A DNA stretch of 64,000 nucleotides from Flavobacterium cerinum (lineage in GTDB: Bacteria; Bacteroidota; Bacteroidia; Flavobacteriales; Flavobacteriaceae), in NCBI RefSeq assembly GCF_004028155.1, contig NZ_SBII01000010.1:117160-181159 (forward strand), in the 5' to 3' direction. The translations under genes were made by a program, and so were the position numbers. Shown one piece after another: positions 18,318-28,475 of this stretch (its first letter is position 1; each line of letters opens with the position of its first letter). The notes under the pieces were generated by a model that was given only the letters and a program-made list of their open reading frames with translations, was not told the origin of the DNA and did not search any database.

Positions 18318-19871
18318 ATGATTACGAAGGATGAACCTATAACTCCAAACACTATAAGCTCTGAACAAATAGAGCAATGCATTGCTCTCTTGACCGAATT
18401 AAATAATAATACCGACCAGATATTTGATATTCCAAAAGAGCAGCGAACAGCCTTGATTAAAGCCGCAGGCCAATTTTCAAGACCTGATCGTGATGAGCTA
18501 GTCCGTAGAAAAAAAGACGGGAAATTAGCTTTAAAGCGAAAAATGGAGAAGAAAGACAGAACAGCCCGTAAAGTAACCGGAATACGCGAGGCTCGTGAAG
18601 CCATTGTCTTTAATGCACCCAAATTATTAAGTTTTAATGATTTGTCCAATAAAGAGCAATTAGAATTACAAACACCAAGAAATTGTTATGTATGCAAAAC
18701 GCAGTTTACAAAAATGCATCACTTTTATGATACAATGTGTACCGATTGTGGCGACTTTAATTATGCTAAACGCTTTCAAACAGCTGACGTTGAAGGACAA
18801 ATAGCAGTTGTAACAGGTTCACGTTTAAAAATAGGTTATCATATTACCCTTATGCTTTTGAGAGGCGGCGCTACAGTCGTAGCTACTACTCGTTTTCCTG
18901 TAGATTCAGCAATACGTTTTGCTAAAGAACATGATTTTATGGAATGGGGACACCGTTTAAAAATTCATGGATTAGATTTACGACATATTCCAAGCGTAGA
19001 AATTTTCTGCAATTTTATAGAACAAAAATATGGCCGATTAGATATACTTATTAATAATGCTGCCCAAACCGTAAGACGACCAGCTGGATTCTATACACAT
19101 TTAATGGAAAATGAAGAACGCCCGGTTGATTCTTTACCTAAACAGGTACAGGATTTATTATTTGATCATACCGGTTGTTTGGAGCAGCTTAAAGTATTAA
19201 CCATAGGTGCTTCGCCCAATCAAAATATGCCGGTAACATGGCATGGACCCGAACCGGGGATTGGATTACGAGCTTCAGCCAAATTATCACAGATACCTTA
19301 TTCTTTTGATAATACGCTGGTTGCACAGGAAGTTTTCCCTGAAGGTGAACTAGATGCTGATTTACAACAGGTTGATTTAAGAAAAACAAATAGCTGGCGC
19401 TTAAAATTAGGCCAGATTGAAACGACTGAAATGATAGAAGTCCAATTGGTAAATTCTGTTGCTCCTTTTGTATTATGTAACCGCCTTGCAGAAGTAATGA
19501 AGAAAGATAATACGGGGCAAAAACATATTATAAATGTTTCTGCTATGGAAGGTAAATTTTACTATGGTTTTAAAGACGACCGCCACCCGCATACCAACAT
19601 GGCAAAAGCAGCATTAAACATGTTAACACATACTGCTGCAGCTACTTTAGCAAAAGATGGTGTTTTTATGAATGCTGTAGATACAGGTTGGGTTACAGAT
19701 GAAGATCCTGCAGAATTAGCTAAAAGAAAACAAGAAGAAGAAGATTTCCAGCCACCATTGGATATTGTTGATGGAGCCGCCAGAGTCATGGATCCTTTGT
19801 TTGACGGCATTAATACCGGAAAGCATTGGTGTGGAAAATTTCTGAAAGATTATAGACCAATTGCATGGTAA
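18318..19871 (+). CDS. SDR-family oxidoreductase with N-terminal zinc ribbon
   Basis: A protein of 517 residues from the ATG at 18318 (a TTG at 18303 is in frame but less likely). The N-terminal region of about 130 residues is charged and followed by a zinc-ribbon-like CYVCKTQF...CTDCG. A Rossmann SDR domain starts at about 155: [17 protein letters not shown], and NVSAMEG with the likely catalytic Ser. At the YxxxK position the sequence is HTNMAK, so Lys is kept but Tyr is Thr. The architecture is unusual for bacteria and recalls eukaryote-like SDR proteins. Substrate unknown. It lies about 105 bp after the his scar and is probably expressed separately. Confidence 0.8.
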   Translation: MITKDEPITPNTISSEQIEQCIALLTELNNNTDQIFDIPKEQRTALIKAAGQFSRPDRDELVRRKKDGKLALKRKMEKKDRTARKVTGIREAREAIVFNAPKLLSFNDLSNKEQLELQTPRNCYVCKTQFTKMHHFYDTMCTDCGDFNYAKRFQTADVEGQIAVVTGSRLKIGYHITLMLLRGGATVVATTRFPVDSAIRFAKEHDFMEWGHRLKIHGLDLRHIPSVEIFCNFIEQKYGRLDILINNAAQTVRRPAGFYTHLMENEERPVDSLPKQVQDLLFDHTGCLEQLKVLTIGASPNQNMPVTWHGPEPGIGLRASAKLSQIPYSFDNTLVAQEVFPEGELDADLQQVDLRKTNSWRLKLGQIETTEMIEVQLVNSVAPFVLCNRLAEVMKKDNTGQKHIINVSAMEGKFYYGFKDDRHPHTNMAKAALNMLTHTAAATLAKDGVFMNAVDTGWVTDEDPAELAKRKQEEEDFQPPLDIVDGAARVMDPLFDGINTGKHWCGKFLKDYRPIAW

Positions 19872-19939
19872 TATTTGGAGACCATCTATCTTTTAGATGT
19901 AATCATATCTCTATCAGAAAATTGAAACGTATTTAAAAA

Positions 19940-19976
19940 TTAAAAGCCTTAAGTAGAAATATTTAAGGCTTTTAAT
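19940..19976. terminator. Bidirectional terminator
   Basis: TTAAAAGCCTTAA pairs with TTAAGGCTTTTAA around a loop of about ten bases, with A- and T-rich flanks. It lies about 70 bp past the SDR stop and 95 bp past the convergent katE stop. Confidence 0.75.
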
Positions 19977-20070
19977 TTTGTATTTACTCTATTTTAAACT
20001 GTCCAAAAACCACTTACACAGATCTGTATAAAAACTAAAAGTTATTTTATTAGAATGTAAAAAGTACATA

Positions 20071-22236
20071 TTATTTAGCAACGTGCTTTTCACGACTCCA
20101 TATTCGATGTTTACCTAAAATATCAATAAAAGTCTGCTCAAAGTTATCACTGAATGCATCACTTGTAATTATACCATCTTCAAATATCATCTTATTTGAT
20201 AATTTAAAACTAAAATTTGTAGCATTCAATAACTCAATTCCTTCTTTATCTGCTCCTATCACTTTGCAGTGTTTATAAGCATCATTAAGGAACTCTATCG
20301 CTTTTTCCTGCTGTTGCAGTGCATTTACACTTTTCTTCCCAGATGGGACAAACACAGCATCAAACAATACTGAAGAAACCGTTAATAAGCTATGATCGAC
20401 CTTAATTTCAGTATTAGTACTGCTTTTTATTGCTGTAGCATTAGTCCCTATAATTTTTACCGTTGCACCTTTTGCTTCTAAGACTTTTTTCATTGCATTA
20501 ATTGAAATCGCATCGACACCATCAGAGCACAAAAAGGCAATGTTACGCGTCTGTATTGTATTCGAATTGTTTTTGTTCTTAATCATACTCAATGCATCAG
20601 AAATCAAGGTTTTAACCTGAACTTTGTCTGGCTCATGTTTATTTTTATCTGCATCTGCACCTATACCATGATTAATTGGCTTTTCCGGAGTAGGCACCAA
20701 TATTCCTAATCCATTAGCAACTTCCTGCGCCAGTTTCATATCCACTAAAGACAATAATCCTACCATTCTTTCCCGTATGGCCGGAGTTTCTACTTTACCT
20801 AATTCGAAACGTAATGCATTAATAATATGATTCTGTTCTATTTCTGTCTGGCTGTCAAAAAATAATTTTGCCTGGCTGAAATGATCCGAAAAGCTTTTAC
20901 TTCTTTCGCGTACTTTTTGCGCATCAACCCGTTCATTAAAACTTGCAAAACCACCTTCTTCTATTTTTGCCTGATAAGGACAGCCTCCTCCCAAAGAATT
21001 AGGAAAATAGCTTACCCTTCCAGTATTAATTTCCTGTCTCATATGCCCATCGCGTTGATTATTATGCATCGGAGCAAGAGTGCGGTTTATTGGTATTTCA
21101 TGAAAATTAGAACCTCCCAGGCGCGAAAGCTGGGTGTCAGTATAGGAAAATAACCTTCCTTGTAATAAAGGATCATTTGTAAAATCTATTCCAGGTAATA
21201 CATGTCCCGGATGAAAAGCTACTTGTTCTGTTTCTGCAAAAAAGTTGTCCGGATTTCTGTTAAGTACCATCTTCCCTATTAATGTCACTGGGACTAATTC
21301 TTCGGGAACTAGCTTGGTAGGATCTAAAAGATCAAAATCAAACTTATGCTCATCAGCTTCCGGAATAAGCTGAACGCCCAGCTCCCATTCCGGAAAATTT
21401 CCGCTCTCAATAGCTTCCCATAAATCACGTCGATGAAAATCGGGATCATTCCCTGAAATTTTTATAGCCTCATCCCAAACAACGGCATGGGTTCCCAATT
21501 TGGGTTTCCAATGGAATTTTACAAAAGTAGATTTATTAGATTTATCAATAAACCTGAAGGTATGAACACCAAATCCTTCCATCATTCTATAACTTCTTGG
21601 TATTGCCCGGTCTGACATAGTCCACATTATCATATGCATAGATTCTGGCATTAATGATATAAAATCCCAAAAAGTATCATGTGCAGAAGCTGCCTGCGGC
21701 ATTTCATTATGAGGCTCAGGTTTTACAGCATGTACAAGATCAGGAAATTTTGAAGCATCTTGTATAAAGAAAATTGGAATATTATTACCCACAAGATCAA
21801 AAATTCCTTCCTGAGTATAAAATTTTACAGCAAAACCACGCACATCCCTTGCAAGATCTGTAGAACCTCTAAATCCGGCAACGGTTGAGAAACGTACAAA
21901 GACAGGAGTTTTCACATTAGAATCCTGTAAAAATCCAGTCTTTGTATATTTTGCTGCGTTAGAATAGGCTTCAAAATACCCATGTGCGGCAGAACCTCTT
22001 GCGTGAACAATGCGTTCAGGAATACGCTCATGATCAAAATGCGTGATTTTTTCCCTTAAGATAAAGTCTTCCAATAGTGAAGGCCCTCTTTCTCCTGCTT
22101 TTAATGAATTATTATCATCATTAATTTTAACTCCCTGATCGGTTGTAAGAAATTGATCGGTTCCGTCTGATTTATTTTTCTCTAAATCATTTTGTTTTAA
22201 GTTCTCAGGAATATTCTTTTTATCAGGCTGTCTCAT
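20071..22236 (-). CDS. katE: Large-subunit catalase, HPII type
   Basis: A 721-residue catalase of the large clade. Visible elements are the distal histidine in RIVHARGS, the asparagine region [11 protein letters not shown], the tyrosine heme ligand in RLFSYTDTQ, and a C-terminal flavodoxin/DJ-1-like domain of about 150 residues ([23 protein letters not shown]) that is specific to HPII-type enzymes. It degrades hydrogen peroxide in the cytoplasm. It is followed by no gene on the strand, and is preceded 27 bp upstream by a YciF-like gene, so the two are probably a stress operon. Confidence 0.95.
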   Translation of the reverse strand: MRQPDKKNIPENLKQNDLEKNKSDGTDQFLTTDQGVKINDDNNSLKAGERGPSLLEDFILREKITHFDHERIPERIVHARGSAAHGYFEAYSNAAKYTKTGFLQDSNVKTPVFVRFSTVAGFRGSTDLARDVRGFAVKFYTQEGIFDLVGNNIPIFFIQDASKFPDLVHAVKPEPHNEMPQAASAHDTFWDFISLMPESMHMIMWTMSDRAIPRSYRMMEGFGVHTFRFIDKSNKSTFVKFHWKPKLGTHAVVWDEAIKISGNDPDFHRRDLWEAIESGNFPEWELGVQLIPEADEHKFDFDLLDPTKLVPEELVPVTLIGKMVLNRNPDNFFAETEQVAFHPGHVLPGIDFTNDPLLQGRLFSYTDTQLSRLGGSNFHEIPINRTLAPMHNNQRDGHMRQEINTGRVSYFPNSLGGGCPYQAKIEEGGFASFNERVDAQKVRERSKSFSDHFSQAKLFFDSQTEIEQNHIINALRFELGKVETPAIRERMVGLLSLVDMKLAQEVANGLGILVPTPEKPINHGIGADADKNKHEPDKVQVKTLISDALSMIKNKNNSNTIQTRNIAFLCSDGVDAISINAMKKVLEAKGATVKIIGTNATAIKSSTNTEIKVDHSLLTVSSVLFDAVFVPSGKKSVNALQQQEKAIEFLNDAYKHCKVIGADKEGIELLNATNFSFKLSNKMIFEDGIITSDAFSDNFEQTFIDILGKHRIWSREKHVAK

Positions 22237-22263
22237 GGTAGTTGTTTTGTTGAATGTTTAAAA

Positions 22264-22818
22264 TTATTTCATGTCGTGCTCAGCTGCATCAAAGTTTATA
22301 GTATTATAAGCCGACTCTGTCAATTTACTATCAGCCTCTTTTTCTTCTTTCAAAGTCATTTCTAAAAGTGCTGCAACTTCTGTTTCCCCTAATGTTTTCG
22401 CAAATGCGCATAAAGTTCCATAAGAAGCAATTTCATAATGTTCAATCTTTTGTGAAGCAGATATTATTCCTGCATCACGCACCGGTCCCGGTTCAGTGTC
22501 TTCCAAAATACTTTCACCTTCCTTAATTAGGCCTTCCATCGCATCACATTTTTTCCCTCTGTCTGATTCTCCTAAAATCTCAAGTACTTTTACTAATCGC
22601 TCTACGTGAGTTTCTGTTACGCCAATATGATCTTCAATGGCAGTAATAAGATTTTTCGAAGATGAATTCTTTGCCATTTTCGGGAGCGCTTTTACTAAAG
22701 CACGTTCTGCCCATATAATATCTTTTAATTCATCAATAAATAATTCCCTTAAACCATCTGCAGCAGTTGATTTTGGCTTGACTTTTTGAGCAACTTCGTT
22801 TGAATCTGAATTTTTCAT
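22264..22818 (-). CDS. YciF/DUF892 ferritin-like protein
   Basis: A 184-residue helical protein of the YciE/YciF family: ELFIDELKDIIWAERALVKALPKMA, then DHIGVTETHVERLVKVLEILGE and EHYEIASYGTLCAFAKTLGE, which place the ferritin-like Glu/His ligands. These proteins accompany stress genes in many bacteria. It is the first gene before katE on the same strand, with a 27-bp gap, supporting a joint oxidative or general stress role. Confidence 0.9.
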   Translation of the reverse strand: MKNSDSNEVAQKVKPKSTAADGLRELFIDELKDIIWAERALVKALPKMAKNSSSKNLITAIEDHIGVTETHVERLVKVLEILGESDRGKKCDAMEGLIKEGESILEDTEPGPVRDAGIISASQKIEHYEIASYGTLCAFAKTLGETEVAALLEMTLKEEKEADSKLTESAYNTINFDAAEHDMK

Positions 22819-23000
22819 AATTACGTGTATTTAATTAATATACTGTAAATTACAAATTGAATAACAGGTGAAATACAAAAAAAATACAATTGGCAGAACT
22901 TTAGGAATGCATTCATAAAAGCTGCCTCCTACTACAAATCCAGCTATATACTCACAGGAATTAATTTACTCAATAAAAAAAATAAAATTATTTTATATTT

Positions 23001-23024
23001 TAATTGATATATCAATTATATTTG
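23001..23024 (+). promoter_or_regulatory. Operator palindrome and -7 box upstream of marR
   Basis: TAATTGATATATCAATTA (23001-23018) is a perfect 18-bp palindrome of the type bound by MarR proteins. It abuts and slightly overlaps a -7 box TATATTTG (23017-23024), with the marR ATG 17 bp further. Autorepression is the likely function. Confidence 0.65.
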
Positions 23025-23040
23025 TATCAAATAAATTAAA

Positions 23041-23481
23041 ATGAAGCAAAAAAATCCAACAGGAACTGTTCTTTATACTATTGAGCAAACAATAAAAGAG
23101 TATAGAAAAATTTCGCAGAAAAACATTGGGGAAATTGTAAGTGATATAACTGTAGACCAATGTTTAGTACTATTAATACTTAATGAAAATTTAAATTATT
23201 CTCAAAAAGAAATAGCCACTTTAATTTTTAAAGACAACGCATCTATTACCAGAATAATTGAATTAATGGTTAAAAAAGAGTATCTGATAAGAAAAATAAA
23301 TGAATTAGACAGAAGAAAATTTAACCTTGAAATAACCGAAAAAGGGATCAGTACAATTGAATTATTATCCCCCGTTATAAAACAAAACCGCACAACAGCC
23401 CTAGATGGTTTATCTGCCAATGAAATTGAATTACTTGACAAAGTCCTTAATAAAATTATCACTAATTGTAAAACCAAATAG
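23041..23481 (+). CDS. MarR-family transcriptional regulator
   Basis: A 146-residue winged-helix protein of standard MarR length: dimerisation helices at both ends, HTH SQKEIATLIFKDNASITRIIELM (about 60-82) and wing DRRKFNLEIT. The palindrome at 23001-23018 is its probable operator. The S41 peptidase gene starts one base after its stop, so the two form an operon and the peptidase is the likely regulated product. Confidence 0.9.
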   Translation: MKQKNPTGTVLYTIEQTIKEYRKISQKNIGEIVSDITVDQCLVLLILNENLNYSQKEIATLIFKDNASITRIIELMVKKEYLIRKINELDRRKFNLEITEKGISTIELLSPVIKQNRTTALDGLSANEIELLDKVLNKIITNCKTK

Positions 23482-23482
23482 A

Positions 23483-24814
23483 ATGAAACATATTATAACT
23501 TTACTATTATTAACGCTTACAATTTCTTCTTACTCGCAAAAAAAAATACTTGCGCAAACAGAAGTTAATATTACTGAAACAGATAAAAAAGAGATTATTG
23601 ACTCCCTTGGTAAAAAACTTGAAGAATTTTATATACGGGAAAACACCATACAAAATATTAAAACAAAAATTGATGAAAACTATAAAAATGGTAAGTATAA
23701 AAAGAGCTCAAATCCAAATGAGTTTGCATCACTACTCACAGCTGATCTTTTAGAAATTAGTAAGGATTTACATTTTAGTGTAATCTATAATCAACAATGG
23801 GTAGATGACCAATTAAAAAGTAAAGATGCCGAATTTAAAAAGACAATTAAAGCCAAAGAATTAGCAGAGGCAAAAAAAAGGAATTTTGGCTTTCAGCAAA
23901 CGCGAATATTGGAAGGAAACGTAGGTTATTTAGAATTTACTTATTTCCACGACCCTGTTGAGGGAAGTGAAACAGCTACAACAGCGTTGCAATTTTTAAG
24001 TAACACAGATGCTTTAATTATAGATTTAAGAAAGAATAATGGCGGTGCAATGGAAATGGGTCAATTTCTTAGTAGTTATTTCTTTTACAACAAAGATTTA
24101 CCTCTTTATAAATACTATTATTATGAAAGCGGAAGAAAAAAAATTGATCGGGAAATGTGGTTATTGCCTTCTGTCCCCGGAAATCGATTAGCTGATATTG
24201 ATATCTATATATTAACAAGCGGCATTACTTTTTCTGCGGCTGAATGGATGAGCTATTCTCTTCAAAACCTAAAACGTGTAACTATTATAGGAGAGCAAAC
24301 CGCAGGTGGCGCCCATCCAGTAGATCGAAAAATATTAACCAAAGGTTTCTCTGTGAATATCCCTATTGGAGAAGTGAAAGACCCCATTACGAAATTAGAT
24401 TTTGAAGGACATGGTGTTACTCCGGATGTGGTGTGTAAAAGTGAGGATGCAGAGAATATTGCCCATCTTTTAGCTTTACAAAAATTATCATTAAAAAATA
24501 AAGACTCATCAAGCGATATTGATTGGATAATTCCTGTTATTAAAAACAGACAAAAACCAGCAAGTATAGATAGTAAAATTTTAAAATCATATGAGGGCAA
24601 ATATGGTAAAGGTCAACTGGTATACGAAAATTCTAATTTATACTTCAAATGGAATAATACCGTCAGTTTTTTACTTACCCCTTTGCAGCAAGATTTATTT
24701 TTAATTAATGGAATAGATGACTTCCGCATTAAAATAATTGTAGAAAAAAAATCGGTGACGGGAATTAAACGAATTTATCAAAATGGTCAGGAAAAAGTAT
24801 ACCCAAAAGAATAA
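23483..24814 (+). CDS. Exported S41-family peptidase
   Basis: A protein of 443 residues from MKHIITLLLL, which gives a proper signal peptide (cut after SSYS or nearby); longer in-frame starts lie inside marR. The S41 (C-terminal processing protease/IRBP-like) core spans about 150-330, with GNVGYLEFTYF, the strand ALIIDLRKNNGGAM, and the catalytic Ser in SGITFSAAEWM followed by IIGEQTAGGA. The C-terminal part is a beta domain like those of other Bacteroidota S41 enzymes. It is likely periplasmic or outer membrane-associated. It is coupled to the preceding marR. Confidence 0.88.
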   Translation: MKHIITLLLLTLTISSYSQKKILAQTEVNITETDKKEIIDSLGKKLEEFYIRENTIQNIKTKIDENYKNGKYKKSSNPNEFASLLTADLLEISKDLHFSVIYNQQWVDDQLKSKDAEFKKTIKAKELAEAKKRNFGFQQTRILEGNVGYLEFTYFHDPVEGSETATTALQFLSNTDALIIDLRKNNGGAMEMGQFLSSYFFYNKDLPLYKYYYYESGRKKIDREMWLLPSVPGNRLADIDIYILTSGITFSAAEWMSYSLQNLKRVTIIGEQTAGGAHPVDRKILTKGFSVNIPIGEVKDPITKLDFEGHGVTPDVVCKSEDAENIAHLLALQKLSLKNKDSSSDIDWIIPVIKNRQKPASIDSKILKSYEGKYGKGQLVYENSNLYFKWNNTVSFLLTPLQQDLFLINGIDDFRIKIIVEKKSVTGIKRIYQNGQEKVYPKE

Positions 24815-24944
24815 TAACAGGCAGGGGTATTTGAGATCATAGAAATTAATGAAAACTCCCCCCTTCTTTTTAATTTCTTGTAGAAAGACAAAAATGGACC
24901 ATTAAATATTCATCTCTTGGTATCCTAAAAATTAAACTTGAAAA

Positions 24945-24978
24945 AAGCAAAGCCCAACAATTAAGTTGGGCTTTGCTT
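24945..24978. terminator. Strong bidirectional terminator
   Basis: A 14-bp perfect stem, AAGCAAAGCCCAAC / GTTGGGCTTTGCTT, with a six-base loop and flanking A and T runs, between the convergent S41 peptidase and META-domain genes. Confidence 0.85.
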
Positions 24979-24995
24979 ATATGAGTACTATACTT

Positions 24996-26024
24996 TTATC
25001 TTACGATACCAAACATCATTACAAGCTTGTCATCAAGATAAAAATTGAGGGTTTGATCGGCTACATCAAAACGCAGTTTTTTGTTATTTAAAAATGATAA
25101 CATTTTTTGCTCTCTTTTATTTGCCTCTCCATCAAGACATGCCATTCTCGTAGACCCAATCCCATCAAACTGGATATGGTCAGTACCACTAACAGTATAT
25201 GCTCCAAAAAAATTATTGCATCCTGTATTTCCACTTACTTTGTTTGTTGCTATATCAAACTTAATCGAAGCTTTACCATAATCCTGTCCTACATTTTCAA
25301 GCATGATTAGTTTCCAGTTATTTTTACCAATATAAGCCCAAATATCATTTTGGGTAGGTATAGTAAATTCTAAAATAGTTTTGTCTTTTGAATTTTTAAA
25401 GTGTACTGTATTTTGTTTTTTCGTGATTTTAAATTTTTTATCTTTTATAGCATTTGTAAAATCCTGCTCTAATTTCATATTCTCATCATTACATGCCATT
25501 AAAGTACCAAAAGGAGCATCAATCTTAATCTGATTTTTCGAAGGAAGCTGTGTGTATTTTGCGCTAAAAGTATTGCAACCGCTTTTTCCGCCAATCATAC
25601 CTGTATCTGAGTTAAGAGTTATATATACTTCACCGTTACTTATTGTTTTACCATTTAAACGAGTTAACACCATTTTTGTATCATAAACTCCCTTATCCTT
25701 TGTGACATGTGTTTTTGAAATGATACTTTTTAGCTTGTATTCATATGAAGAAACATCAGCCGGAATATTTCCTGTCCTCTTTGTCCTAATAACTGAGACC
25801 TCATATCGGTTGCCTTTTTCAAAATTAAAGCCTTCTATATGATCATAAAAAAGCTGCCAGTCTTTTTGATTATCATATTTTACCTGCAGACACTCCATTG
25901 GAGCTACACCCTGACAAGGTACTTTACTTTCTTTTATACTCATTTTTAAAGTCTCCTGTCCATATGTAAATGTTGATAATAACATTATCAACATAAAAAC
26001 ATACATACTTTTTAATCTTTTCAT
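24996..26024 (-). CDS. Exported DUF4377 plus double META-domain protein
   Basis: A 342-residue exported protein. After the signal peptide (cut near TYGQ) comes a DUF4377-like domain (about 25-110; PMECLQVKY, WQLFYDHIEGF). Two META/HslJ-type domains follow (about 120-225 and 235-340), each with the GCNTF/GCNNF motif and a MAC(N/L)D segment containing Cys. META proteins are linked to stress, motility or secretion in other bacteria; the role here is unknown. It stands alone, sharing a terminator with the S41 gene. Confidence 0.88.
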   Translation of the reverse strand: MKRLKSMYVFMLIMLLSTFTYGQETLKMSIKESKVPCQGVAPMECLQVKYDNQKDWQLFYDHIEGFNFEKGNRYEVSVIRTKRTGNIPADVSSYEYKLKSIISKTHVTKDKGVYDTKMVLTRLNGKTISNGEVYITLNSDTGMIGGKSGCNTFSAKYTQLPSKNQIKIDAPFGTLMACNDENMKLEQDFTNAIKDKKFKITKKQNTVHFKNSKDKTILEFTIPTQNDIWAYIGKNNWKLIMLENVGQDYGKASIKFDIATNKVSGNTGCNNFFGAYTVSGTDHIQFDGIGSTRMACLDGEANKREQKMLSFLNNKKLRFDVADQTLNFYLDDKLVMMFGIVR

Positions 26025-26424
26025 TATCTTAAATTTATAGGATTATTAATTATTAGCAAAGGTAGATTTGCCCTTCTTCTATAAAGGACATTCAATATAA
26101 AAGCATAATCACGGCTTCCTTTTACATTAATTGTGCCAGTTTAAAATTTTAATGTTTCTATTCGAAAAACTGTTGATAATATACTGCATTCAACTAAAAC
26201 CTTGTTCAAATTAAGAAAAGCATCTTATAGCTTATGTTAAATAATGTTTAAATTCCTAAATTTTATTGCTTTCAATAAAAAAATGTTCGAAAATAAATAC
26301 TGATAATCAACAACTAAGCTTATCAATAGCTAAAAAGAGCAGAAAACCCTCAATTTACTGGGGAAAGTAAAAAAAGGTTTACTATATTTGCAACCGCAAT
26401 AAGGAACATATTGCAGACTTTATT
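26025..26424. other. Spacer carrying the tRNA promoter
   Basis: AT-rich sequence with no gene. Near the right end the -7 motif TATATTTG (26383-26390) lies about 35 bp before the tRNA-Ser start and is its likely promoter. No clear -33 TTG at standard spacing could be assigned. Confidence 0.5.
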
Positions 26425-26509
26425 GGAGAAATGGCAGAGTGGTCGATTGCGGCAGTCTTGAAAACTGTTGACTGTAACAGGTCCGGGGGTTCGAATCCCT
26501 CTTTCTCCG
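26425..26509 (+). tRNA. tRNA-Ser(TGA)
   Basis: An 85-nt class II tRNA. The acceptor GGAGAAA pairs with TTTCTCC, the discriminator is G, the anticodon loop is CTTGAAA with anticodon TGA, and there is a long variable arm. The T-loop is TTCGAAT. CCA is not encoded. Its 3' end is the target of the repeats at 43.07 and 60.77 kb, so it is a probable integration site of genomic islands. Confidence 0.96.
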
Positions 26510-26700
26510 CTGAAAACGCGAGCCCCAATAAACATTGGGGCTCGCAGTGTTTTTAGAGGAGGCCAAAAACTCCGGAACCCACTCATTTAATAAAGCGCTT
26601 CTTTTTAAAAACCCAGTAAAAATAGGCCTTCACAAATTTTTATTTTATCTTGTTCTGAAAACAACATACAAATTCTCAAAACCTAAATGCACCTATTATA
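26510..26700 (+). repeat. tRNA-Ser downstream module, reference copy
   Basis: Directly after the tRNA comes the hairpin GCGAGCCCCAAT / ATTGGGGCTCGC (26518-26545), a likely tRNA terminator, followed by about 150 bp that recur at 43.09-43.27 and 60.79-60.98 kb and in part at 478-599. In this copy the last hairpin (AAGTGCAC type) has decayed. The remaining sequence to 26894 shows no gene; a short run near 26780-26880 is featureless. Confidence 0.8.
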
Positions 26701-26894
26701 ATTGTAATTACAGGTTTAAGTTTATCTAAAGGTTAAACAAAACCCTTGTTCCAAAAAACTGTCTGTACAACTTCCCAAACTCTTTTAAGGAAGGCATTTT
26801 AAATTGGCTGAGAAGGGTCATTTTGCCCTGGCCAACAGGGATCAAATTCATTCGGCGAAAGAGATTATAATTCTAGACAAAACCATAACCGTTT

Positions 26895-27848
26895 TTAATG
26901 GTTATGGTGATTATGATTGGTATCCTCGGCAGACTTAGATCCTTCTGATACATTAACTGTAAAATCAGCAGTATGAACTATTCCATCTATTTTAAACTGT
27001 ACCCACATTCTGTAAAGTCCTGCTTTTTTAACTTGAGTCTGAGCATAAATAGGGAAGTTTTTATCTGATACAGGATGGATATGAAGAAAGTCTTTTGTCT
27101 CTTTTGCAACCATTACAATATGAGCATTTGCTCCAAGATACTGCTGAATATCTTTCTCTTCGAGTTTTTTACCGCCTTTTTCAACAGTAAACTTTAATAC
27201 CTGTCCCGTGTTAGTTTTTAAATCGTTTCCATTAGTAAGGGTAACAGTATAACTATCAATTTTAGAAACAAGCTTTTCCGTTAGTGTTTTTGGGGTATTC
27301 AAAGGAGTTCCTTTTACATCAACTATCTGCAATTTCACTTCACCTGAAGCGCCAACCGGTTTATAATCGGTAAACAGAAGATATTTACCAGCTCCCGGAA
27401 ATGTTTCAGAAACCTTAAAAGTACCATCAGTTTGCTCTTCCGGATGAATATGGTCAAACCAAGTTAATTCTTCATCCATAACTAAAAGATGCATTTTCAT
27501 TTCGTGTACTTGCTCCAATACTACATTTTTATGGTCTTCAGTAATTGAAATAGAAAGGTTTGCCGGTTTACCCGCCTCAATTACTTCAGGAGTAGTAGCT
27601 AACTGGAATTCAAAATTCCTAGCCTTATTTGATGCTACAGGCTCTAATTCCATACCGCATTTGGAACATTTTTCCCCTTTTTCCCCTGTTACTTCGCTAT
27701 GCATAGGACAAACATAATTTGCGCCTCCATTCTTGTGCTGATGTGTACTCATATCTAATGATTTTTGTTTGTTATCTGAATTATTGCAGGCCGACAACAG
27801 TGCGATGCATGCGCTTGCTCCAATCAGTATTTTTTTTAACTTATTCAT
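26895..27848 (-). CDS. Lipoprotein with heavy-metal-binding domain
   Basis: A 317-residue lipoprotein (lipobox LLSAC near residue 21). At about 45-75 is the heavy-metal-binding YHS-like motif YVCPMHSEVTGEKG with CSKCGMEL, as found in Bacteroidota copper/silver efflux components. The rest is two beta-rich domains with several His-Pro pairs (DHIHPEE, LHIHPVS) that could bind metal. It lies at the edge of the metal island, downstream of the small HMA protein. A role in periplasmic metal capture or hand-over is inferred. Confidence 0.85.
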   Translation of the reverse strand: MNKLKKILIGASACIALLSACNNSDNKQKSLDMSTHQHKNGGANYVCPMHSEVTGEKGEKCSKCGMELEPVASNKARNFEFQLATTPEVIEAGKPANLSISITEDHKNVVLEQVHEMKMHLLVMDEELTWFDHIHPEEQTDGTFKVSETFPGAGKYLLFTDYKPVGASGEVKLQIVDVKGTPLNTPKTLTEKLVSKIDSYTVTLTNGNDLKTNTGQVLKFTVEKGGKKLEEKDIQQYLGANAHIVMVAKETKDFLHIHPVSDKNFPIYAQTQVKKAGLYRMWVQFKIDGIVHTADFTVNVSEGSKSAEDTNHNHHNH

Positions 27849-28018
27849 AATTCAATTATTTTAAAGGCTCTCTGGCGGACAAAATTTTGTGATTAATTCG
27901 TTTACCTATTTCTTAATAATTCCTTGTACAAAATTCTACATTTTCTTGTACCTGATTATTACAGTTTTACATAATTAATTTGCGAATTTTACTGATTGCC
28001 ATCAAACCCATCTAAAAA

Positions 28019-28049
28019 GAATAAGCCCGATATATTATCGGGCTTATTC
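28019..28049. terminator. Terminator between the HMA gene and the metal-binding lipoprotein gene
   Basis: A 14-bp perfect stem GAATAAGCCCGATA / TATCGGGCTTATTC with a three-base loop. It separates the transcript of the ATPase/HMA genes from the lipoprotein gene on the same strand. Confidence 0.75.
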
Positions 28050-28129
28050 CAAATTGTATAACTGCCAATGCCGATACAGGCATCTTCATTTTTGACCTTT
28101 TTAGATCAAAGGTGTGTTTAGTTGGGGAA

Positions 28130-28351
28130 TTAAACAGATAAAGGCTCAGCTTTAAAGCCTTTTCTTTTGATGATGGCAATTATTTCGTCCTCTGTAGCGC
28201 CCTCTGATTGAACAGTGAGGATTTTGTCATTATTGTCTGTGTCTACATTCCATTTGCCGATACCTTCGGCATTATCCAAATCAGATGTTACTTTCGCTAC
28301 ACAACCACTACAATTAAGATTTGTTTTGAATAGAAGATCTTGCTTTTCCAT
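28130..28351 (-). CDS. Small HMA-domain metallochaperone
   Basis: A 73-residue single HMA domain with the metal-binding motif NCSGCV at about residues 12-17. The beta-alpha-beta pattern covers the whole protein. It is the next gene after the Zn/Cd-type ATPase at 28476, which lacks its own N-terminal CxxC domain, so it may act as a chaperone or detached metal-binding domain for that pump. Confidence 0.88.
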   Translation of the reverse strand: MEKQDLLFKTNLNCSGCVAKVTSDLDNAEGIGKWNVDTDNNDKILTVQSEGATEDEIIAIIKRKGFKAEPLSV

Positions 28352-28475
28352 TTTATTGATGCTTTTGTCGTTATTTTATTCAGCAAATTTCCGACGATTG
28401 CATCCAAACTTGTTTACATTATTCCTTGACAGATTTGTGAGATTTACTGATTAAACCCTCAGTTTCTTATTAACT

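Noticed and set aside
26350..26586. Minus-strand ORF across tRNA-Ser
   Set aside because: It covers the tRNA and its terminator; a sequence such as [10 protein letters not shown] is a well-known artefact of tRNA-Ser antisense translation.
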